Positions 59,249 through 64,000 of a stretch of 64,000 bases of DNA are shown here, piece after piece. The stretch comes from Hyphomicrobiales bacterium (GTDB lineage Bacteria; Pseudomonadota; Alphaproteobacteria; Rhizobiales; Phreatobacteraceae), in the NCBI GenBank assembly GCA_017304475.1, contig JAFKKV010000017.1, forward strand, positions 124,001-188,000. The letters are read 5' to 3'. Each line of letters opens with the position of its first letter. Within the stretch, counting starts at the first letter, position 1. A program made the translations under genes and the position numbers. The notes under the pieces were generated by a model. It was not told the origin of the DNA and searched no databases. It saw only the letters and a list, made by a program, of their open reading frames with translations.

Positions 59249-60001
59249 TCATTTCATTTGCCCGAGCAGGAGCTGGGCGCCTCGCGCGCCCTTCGCCGAG
59301 GCATCGGTCAGGGCGGCGCGACCGCCCGAGGCGAAAATCGCCACGGCCCTGAGCAGTTCGGCGAGCTGGGCGGCCGCGCCGGGATCGAACCGGGCATAGG
59401 CGCCGCGGGTGATCCGTGCAATCTCGCGATAGGCCTGTTCGGCCACGGGATCGCCGCCCTCCTGGAACAGGAAGACCGGCACATTGGCGAGCGCCAGGCG
59501 CCCGGCCTTGCCGCAGAGATCGTCCAGGCTCTCTTCCATGGCGTCGCCGACATAGACCAGGGCATGGATGCGCTTGTCGCTCGCCTCCTCGGCGGCATGG
59601 CTGAGCACACGGCCGATCTGCGTCTGGCCGCCGACGCAGTGGATCTTCTGCATCAGGGCTGCCAGCCTTTCGGCCTCCGCCACCCAGCCGGAGGCGCGGC
59701 ACTCGCCGACACCACGAAAGAACACCAGCTGGATGTCGAGCGAGCCGACCTTGGCGGCCTCGGTGAACATCTGGCCCTGGATGCCGCAGGCCATGTCCCA
59801 CATCGGCTGGCGGCTCATGGTCGCGTCGAGCGCGAAAATCAGCCGCCCGCGCTCGCCCGCGACCTTGGGCCGGCCGACGGCAGCGGCGGTCTTCAGGAAG
59901 GCGGCGATATCCGCCGCGCCGGAAGCCGGCACGCCGCCGGTCACGCCGCCGGATTTGGCTTTCGAGGGGTCGACGATATTGGACGGATCTTTGGGACTCA
60001 T
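59249..60001 (-). CDS. vWA domain protein upstream of the DnaJ-like gene
   Basis: This 250-residue soluble protein holds a von Willebrand type A fold: a MIDAS-like LIFALDATMSRQPMWD (DxTxS instead of DxSxS), QLVFFRGVGECRASGW, a conserved GGQTQIGRVLSHA and ALVYVGDAMEES. The N-terminal ~30 residues are Lys/Gly/Pro-rich linker. Such proteins usually mediate metal-dependent protein contacts. It is probably expressed with the J-domain protein and the membrane protein upstream, giving a possible Hsp70-linked complex. Confidence 0.8.
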   Translation of the reverse strand: MSPKDPSNIVDPSKAKSGGVTGGVPASGAADIAAFLKTAAAVGRPKVAGERGRLIFALDATMSRQPMWDMACGIQGQMFTEAAKVGSLDIQLVFFRGVGECRASGWVAEAERLAALMQKIHCVGGQTQIGRVLSHAAEEASDKRIHALVYVGDAMEESLDDLCGKAGRLALANVPVFLFQEGGDPVAEQAYREIARITRGAYARFDPGAAAQLAELLRAVAIFASGGRAALTDASAKGARGAQLLLGQMK

Positions 60002-60105
60002 GGACCTGAATCTGGCGCGGCCGGCGTTGAATGCAAGGCGCTTGGCACGACCGACCGGCTTCTGTCACCAGCCCTGTTCGCCGATGCGGGCTTGCGGGCG
60101 CCGGA

Positions 60106-60744
60106 TCAGCGCTCGCGCGAGCGGCCGGGACCGGCGAACGACAGGCCGGCAAGCGACACCACGGCGAGCAGGATGCAGGCTGCCTTGAGCCAGAACACCA
60201 GCGGCCCGGCATCGATATCGAACAGGATGAACAACATGCAGCCGGGAATGAACAGGCCGACCATGATCAGCGTGATGCGCATCAGCTGCCACCGGACCTT
60301 GGCGTAGAGCGCCGCATCGCCGGCCATGGCCGGCTGCGCCACGCCGCCACCCCAGCGATCGGCGGCGCCCGCGGCGAGCCCGAGCGTCAGCGGAAAACCA
60401 AGGCCGAGGCAAATGAAGCAGACGCTGGCGAGCACCAGCACGAAGGGCAAGGGCTTGGTCTGCGAGGGATCGGGATAGAGCGTGGTGAGCACCGGCAACA
60501 TGAAGCCGACCACCGCAACCGCCGCAAGCGCGATGAAGCCCACCACCAGGACGGAAAAGAAGATGACCGCGGCCGATGACGGAATGGTCCCGGCAAGCGT
60601 CCTCATCCGCGCCTTTTCCTCATCGGCATAACCAAAGCCGATCCAGGGCGTATCGCCCGACGTCTCCCAGGCGAACACCATATTGGCCGCCCAATAGCGC
60701 AGGAAACGTTCGCGGCGCGGCGTCATGGCGGTGGCCCCGGACAT
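60106..60744 (-). CDS. Multi-pass membrane protein of unknown function
   Basis: This 212-residue protein has four likely membrane helices (about residues 55-85, 95-122, 152-172 and 182-202) and a ~50-residue charged N-terminal part with RRERFLRYWAANMVFAWETSGD. No family motif is recognised. It lies 104 bp upstream of the vWA gene on the same strand, so it may be the first gene of that transcript. Confidence 0.65.
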   Translation of the reverse strand: MSGATAMTPRRERFLRYWAANMVFAWETSGDTPWIGFGYADEEKARMRTLAGTIPSSAAVIFFSVLVVGFIALAAVAVVGFMLPVLTTLYPDPSQTKPLPFVLVLASVCFICLGLGFPLTLGLAAGAADRWGGGVAQPAMAGDAALYAKVRWQLMRITLIMVGLFIPGCMLFILFDIDAGPLVFWLKAACILLAVVSLAGLSFAGPGRSRER

Positions 60745-60972
60745 GGCTCGTTTCCCCCTTGCTGGCTCCGCCGCGCAAGCCCTCGCGGAGGCCTCCCATG
60801 CGGCAGACCGACACCGGCATTATGGCGCGGCCGCCCGCCGCTCAAATCGGCACTGTTGCGTAGAGCAATCGATTTCATGCGGCATTTCTGCTCTGGCGCG
60901 CGACGGCTGATCCGTCCTAGCCTGCCTCAGCGTCAACTGGCGGCGAGCCGCCGCCGGCCAGGAGGATTTCCA

Positions 60973-62064
60973 ATGGCTTTTCTGTCCCGCCGCTTCATGA
61001 TTTCCGGTGGCATGGCCATCGTCACCGGCCCGCTCCTGGCGCGGGCGGCATTCGCCCAGCACCAACACCACCAGGGCCAGTTCGAGCGGCTGGGCCAGCC
61101 GGGCCGGGTCGACCTGCCCGCCATTCATCACGAACAGGCGGTGACCGACAGTCCCGCGCCCAAGGCGGCGAACCAGGGACGCTGGGTCGAGCGGGCGCCG
61201 CTGCCCATCCCGCGCACCGAAATGGCCTGGGGCGCCGAGCGCCAGGGCAAGATGCATCTGGTCGGCGGTTATGCCGAGCAGCGCGTCGACCGCCAGTATC
61301 ACCACGTCTATGACGCGGCGACCGACCGCTGGATCACCGCCGCCGAACTGCCGCGCGGCGCCAACCATGTCGGCGTCGCCGTCGCCGGCAACAAGCTCTA
61401 CGCCATTGGCGGCTTCATCGAGCAGAACCGCACGCCGCATGCCGAGTGCTTCGTCTATGGCGCCAATGGCGATATGTGGTCGAAGATCCGGCCTCTGCCG
61501 GAGGCCTGCGGCGCCATGGCCTGCGTGACCATTGGCGACCGGGTCCACGCCATTGGCGGCGCCATCGGCAACAGTTTCGACAACCGCAAGTCGATCGACT
61601 GGCACCTGGTCTATGACCCCAAGGACGACAGCTGGACCAGGCGCGCACCCTTGTTCCTGGCGCGTGACCATACCGGCACGCTGGTGGTCAACGGCCTCAT
61701 TCACGTCATCGGCGGCCGGGTCGACAGCTTTCTGACCAATTCGAACCTGCACCACAGCTACGACCCGGCCACCGACCGCTGGACCGCGCGCGCGCCGCTG
61801 CCGACCGGCCGGTCGGGCCATGGCGCGGTCTGGTACCGCAACCGCATCTTCGTCATGGGCGGCGAGGGCTGGAACCGGGTCTACGGCCAGAACGAGGCCT
61901 TCGATCCGGCCTCCGACAAGTGGGAATCCTACGCCCCCATGCTGACGCCGCGTCACGGCACCGGCGCGGTGGTGGTGGGCGACGCCATCCACGTCGCCGG
62001 CGGCGGCCCGCAAATGGGCGGCGGCGTGAAGAGCGCGGTGCACGAGGCCTTTACGCTGGGATGA
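60973..62064 (+). CDS. Exported Kelch-repeat protein with twin-arginine signal
   Basis: This 363-residue protein starts with SRRFMISGGMAIVTGPLLARAAFA, a twin-arginine signal (SRRFM) with cleavage near residue 28. The mature part has Kelch-type beta-propeller repeats, each with the pattern GG...V..YD...D.W (LVGGYAEQRVDRQYHHVYDAATDRWI, AIGGFIEQ, VIGGRVDSFL, VMGGEGWNRVYG, in part). The perfect AGGAGG Shine-Dalgarno sequence eight bases before the ATG fixes the start. Tat export suggests folding before secretion, perhaps with a metal or cofactor. The role is unknown. Confidence 0.88.
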   Translation: MAFLSRRFMISGGMAIVTGPLLARAAFAQHQHHQGQFERLGQPGRVDLPAIHHEQAVTDSPAPKAANQGRWVERAPLPIPRTEMAWGAERQGKMHLVGGYAEQRVDRQYHHVYDAATDRWITAAELPRGANHVGVAVAGNKLYAIGGFIEQNRTPHAECFVYGANGDMWSKIRPLPEACGAMACVTIGDRVHAIGGAIGNSFDNRKSIDWHLVYDPKDDSWTRRAPLFLARDHTGTLVVNGLIHVIGGRVDSFLTNSNLHHSYDPATDRWTARAPLPTGRSGHGAVWYRNRIFVMGGEGWNRVYGQNEAFDPASDKWESYAPMLTPRHGTGAVVVGDAIHVAGGGPQMGGGVKSAVHEAFTLG

Positions 62065-62132
62065 GGAGTTGTACGATAGCGCAATATTTCCTCATGCGTG
62101 CATCAGTCTCATGCTGATGATCATTCGATCGC

Positions 62133-62166
62133 CCCGCGATTCTCTTGCGATCGCGGGCCATTTTTG
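62133..62166 (+). terminator. Terminator after the Kelch-repeat gene
   Basis: CCCGCGAT and ATCGCGGG form a perfect 8-bp stem around a 9-base loop, followed by CCATTTTTGTGTT. It lies about 70 bp after the stop codon and 18 bp before the RDD gene. Confidence 0.75.
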
Positions 62167-62183
62167 TGTTGCTTGGGCTGCGC

Positions 62184-62954
62184 ATGATAGAAATTCCCGC
62201 TGAGCGTGCCGGCTTCTGGCGCCGAGCCGGCGCGTTCATGATCGATGGCCTGTTGATCGCGCTGCTGCTTCAGCTCGTCGCCGTCATTGCCTTTCCCCTG
62301 ACCGATAGCCGCATCCGGGGTGCGCTCGGCATCTCCTATACCGGCTGCCAGCCGCTTCGCTCGCTGCCCGCCGGCATCGAGATATCACCGAACCTGCAGC
62401 CCAATTTCGCCAGGGATTGCACCGCCAGCCTGTTCGGTCTGGTCACCGCGCGCTGGGTCACGGTTGGACGACAGACACGCAGTGGCAATGTCACGACCAC
62501 CGTCTCCACCTCATTCGCCCTCGACGCACAGGGCAAGCCGACCAGGGGTTTCGACCTCAACCTGCTGGTCTTGCCACTGTTCCTCCTCCTGCGCTGGTGG
62601 GGTGACCAGGGGCGGGGCAGTCCCGGCCGACGCTTCTTTGGAATGCAGTTGATCGCGAAAGCAGCGAACGGTCTTCAGCACCCGGCGCCGAAGGCCCTGG
62701 CAAAGCGCTATGTTATTTTCGCCGCACCTGCCGTCATTGGCTCGGGGCTGTACGTGGCGCTCGTCAACTGGGGCGGCGGCACCGACGCCTTCTCCAATCC
62801 GACGACCGACTATGCCCTCTTCGGGTTGGCCATCCTGACGACCCTCGCCTATGTCTGGCCGATCACCGCTATCGTCCGGCGACGCGACACCTTCTACGAC
62901 AACGCGGCCGGCACAGCCGTCATGCGCGTCCCCGCCCCCGATGACATCGGCTGA
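62184..62954 (+). CDS. RDD family membrane protein
   Basis: This 256-residue protein has the RDD domain: AGFWRRAGAFMIDGLLIALLLQL with the R-x-A-F-x-D pattern at the start, then a ~90-residue extracytoplasmic loop with two cysteines, then GRGSPGRRFFGMQLIA and two further helices. RDD proteins are mostly uncharacterised; some are linked to transport or antiport. The ATG at 62184 begins MIEIPAERAGFW; an upstream TTG at 62145 is less likely as it lies inside the terminator hairpin. Confidence 0.85.
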   Translation: MIEIPAERAGFWRRAGAFMIDGLLIALLLQLVAVIAFPLTDSRIRGALGISYTGCQPLRSLPAGIEISPNLQPNFARDCTASLFGLVTARWVTVGRQTRSGNVTTTVSTSFALDAQGKPTRGFDLNLLVLPLFLLLRWWGDQGRGSPGRRFFGMQLIAKAANGLQHPAPKALAKRYVIFAAPAVIGSGLYVALVNWGGGTDAFSNPTTDYALFGLAILTTLAYVWPITAIVRRRDTFYDNAAGTAVMRVPAPDDIG

Positions 62955-62988
62955 TGGCGGCGCGCGGACAGCGCGCCGCCCTCGAGCC

Positions 62989-63309
62989 CTACTCCGCCGA
63001 AACCAGTTTCAACCCGGCAATGCCCACGACGATCAGGCCAATGCAGGCAAGGCGCGTCAATTGCGCGGATTCGCCGAGCAGCGCGATGCCCAGAATGACC
63101 GTGCCGACCGTGCCGACACCGGTCCAGATCGCATAAGCCGTACCGAGCGGCAGGGTCTTCAGCGCCAAGCCGAGCAGGCCCAGGCTGACGACCATGCTGG
63201 CGACGGTCAGCACCGTGGGAACGGGCCGCGTGAACCCATCGGTATATTTCAGGCCGATCGCCCAGCCGATTTCGAACAGGCCGGCGAGAAACAGATAGAC
63301 CCAGGCCAT
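62989..63309 (-). CDS. gdx: Guanidinium exporter, SMR family
   Basis: This 106-residue, four-helix membrane protein matches the Gdx/SugE branch of the small multidrug resistance family ([21 protein letters not shown] with the conserved Glu near residue 13, [21 protein letters not shown]). Gdx exports guanidinium in exchange for protons. A guanidine-II riboswitch just upstream strongly supports this function over quaternary amine efflux. A GGAGG Shine-Dalgarno sequence precedes the ATG. Confidence 0.93.
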   Translation of the reverse strand: MAWVYLFLAGLFEIGWAIGLKYTDGFTRPVPTVLTVASMVVSLGLLGLALKTLPLGTAYAIWTGVGTVGTVILGIALLGESAQLTRLACIGLIVVGIAGLKLVSAE

Positions 63310-63327
63310 GACAGAACCTCCGTCAAC

Positions 63328-63383
63328 GGCAGGGTCGTCCCCACCTCACATTTTGGAAAGAGCGGCGAGGTCGTCCACGCCGC
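63328..63383 (-). promoter_or_regulatory. Guanidine-II (mini-ykkC) riboswitch
   Basis: On the minus strand two hairpins each carry the ACGA loop of the guanidine-II class. Hairpin 1 (63362-63383) is GCGGCG-T-GG-ACGA-CC-T-CGCCGC. Hairpin 2 (63328-63345) is GGTGGGG-ACGA-CCCTGCC, fully paired with G-U wobbles. They are 16 nt apart, and hairpin 2 lies three to four bases before the segment with the Shine-Dalgarno sequence ACGGAGG. Guanidine binding to the paired hairpins is known to switch on gdx/sugE translation. Confidence 0.9.
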
Positions 63384-63461
63384 TGTCCTGGCAAGGCCTG
63401 TCCTGGACAGGCCCTGCTCAGATAGGGTGCCGCCGGCCCCGTTCAACCGGCCTGGCCGCGA

Positions 63462-64000
63462 TCAGGCCGCGCCGGTGACGCGCGCGACGAAATCGGCCGG
63501 GCTGAGCAATTCACGCTCGCCGGTATTGCGCATCTTCATCTCCACCTTGCCTTCGGCGAGGCTGCGCGGCCCGATCATCACCTGGCAGGGAGTGCCGATC
63601 AGGTCGGCGGTGGCGAATTTCGCGCCGGGCCGGTCGTCGCGGTCGTCGTAAAGCACCTCGACGCCCTTGGCGGTCAGCGTGCGATAGAGCTCGGCGCAGG
63701 CCGCGTCGCAGGCACTGTCACCCTGCTTGAGGTTCAACAGCGCGACGTCGAAAGGCGCCACCGCCGCCGGCCAGCGGATGCCGGCCTCGTCATGGCTCGC
63801 CTCGATGATGGCCGCGACCACGCGCGACGGACCAATGCCGTAGGAGCCGCCATGGACCGGCACCGGCTTGCCGTCGGGGCCCTGGACATGGGCGCTCATC
63901 GGCTCGGAATATTTGGTGCCGAAATAGAAGATGTGGCCGACTTCGATGCCGCGCGCCGACACCCGGCTCGCCTCGGGAATGGCGTCATAAGCCGCCTGGT
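63462..64000 (-). CDS. proS: Prolyl-tRNA synthetase, C-terminal part
   Basis: This gene runs off the window edge; about 179 codons of the 3' end are present. The last part of the catalytic domain (AYDAIPE..., [35 protein letters not shown] with the class II motif 3 region) and the anticodon-binding domain ([34 protein letters not shown]) are seen. It charges tRNA-Pro. It is 153 bp upstream of the gdx start on the same strand, with the riboswitch in between. Confidence 0.95.
   Translation of the reverse strand, partial: QAAYDAIPEASRVSARGIEVGHIFYFGTKYSEPMSAHVQGPDGKPVPVHGGSYGIGPSRVVAAIIEASHDEAGIRWPAAVAPFDVALLNLKQGDSACDAACAELYRTLTAKGVEVLYDDRDDRPGAKFATADLIGTPCQVMIGPRSLAEGKVEMKMRNTGERELLSPADFVARVTGAA

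Noticed and set aside
62145-62184. TTG start for the RDD protein
   Set aside because: It lies inside the terminator hairpin of the preceding gene; the ATG at 62184 matches the family start.

Overview
The window is high-GC DNA densely packed with housekeeping genes. It looks like a chromosomal segment of an alphaproteobacterium of the order Hyphomicrobiales (Rhizobiales). The pointers are the gene arrays pyrB-pyrC'-plsY-dprA-topA-rnr-DUF983-NUDIX and tpiA-secG-pyrG...kdsA, a SUF operon behind an Irr-type iron box, a phasin, alphaproteobacterial-style promoters, and several families of intergenic palindromic repeats. trpE and trpG are separate genes, unlike the fused trpE(G) of Rhizobium/Sinorhizobium, so a lineage outside Rhizobiaceae is more likely. 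The genus is not determined. No rRNA, tRNA, CRISPR array, insertion sequence or prophage was recognised.

Layout. 1-4.2 kb: a hydantoinase (first seven codons only) and a DUF917 gene, divergent from an AroM-like domain fused to a LuxR-type HTH, then an OPT-family transporter. Near-identical 16-bp palindromes precede both transcription units. 4.3-7.4 kb: argC behind what looks like an arginine-codon attenuator, a GNAT acetyltransferase, a PduO-type cobalamin adenosyltransferase, a twin-TM protein and TspO. 7.8-13.2 kb: parE, an exported protein, an alpha/beta hydrolase and a RhlE-like helicase. 13.3-22.2 kb: a GGDEF protein, then on the minus strand a complete SUF operon (nifS-like, sufBCDS, sufT, sufA) ending in a tfoX-domain gene. 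22.4-34.1 kb: a hydrolase, pyrB, a dihydroorotase-like pyrC', plsY, dprA, topA, rnr, DUF983 and NUDIX. 34.5-41.2 kb: an MFS exporter, glmS, an orphan peptide-binding protein and glmU. 41.2-48.1 kb: kdsA, a YjfC/DUF1190/DUF350 amidoligase-type module, a second DUF1190-like gene, pyrG, secG and tpiA. 48.3-54.4 kb: ppiD, trpE, a small Trp-run ORF, trpG, trpD and trpC. 54.5-62.9 kb: a Tad-like vWA protein, a phasin, a D,D-carboxypeptidase with SPOR domain, a DnaJ/vWA/membrane-protein trio, a Tat-exported Kelch protein and an RDD protein. 63-64 kb: a guanidinium exporter under a guanidine-II riboswitch, and the 3' part of proS.

The most interesting points are regulatory. A 16-residue leader ORF with an Arg-Arg-Arg run sits directly before a terminator in front of argC. 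Two 15/16 palindromes mark a likely private regulon for the AroM-LuxR fusion. There is a Trp-Trp-Trp small ORF between trpE and trpG, and a cluster of TGACGTWACG boxes after trpC. The YjfLMC-type module appears to have been inserted, with a repeat, into the usual pyrG-kdsA array. At least four families of long intergenic palindromic repeats (A-D below) occupy most of the non-coding space.
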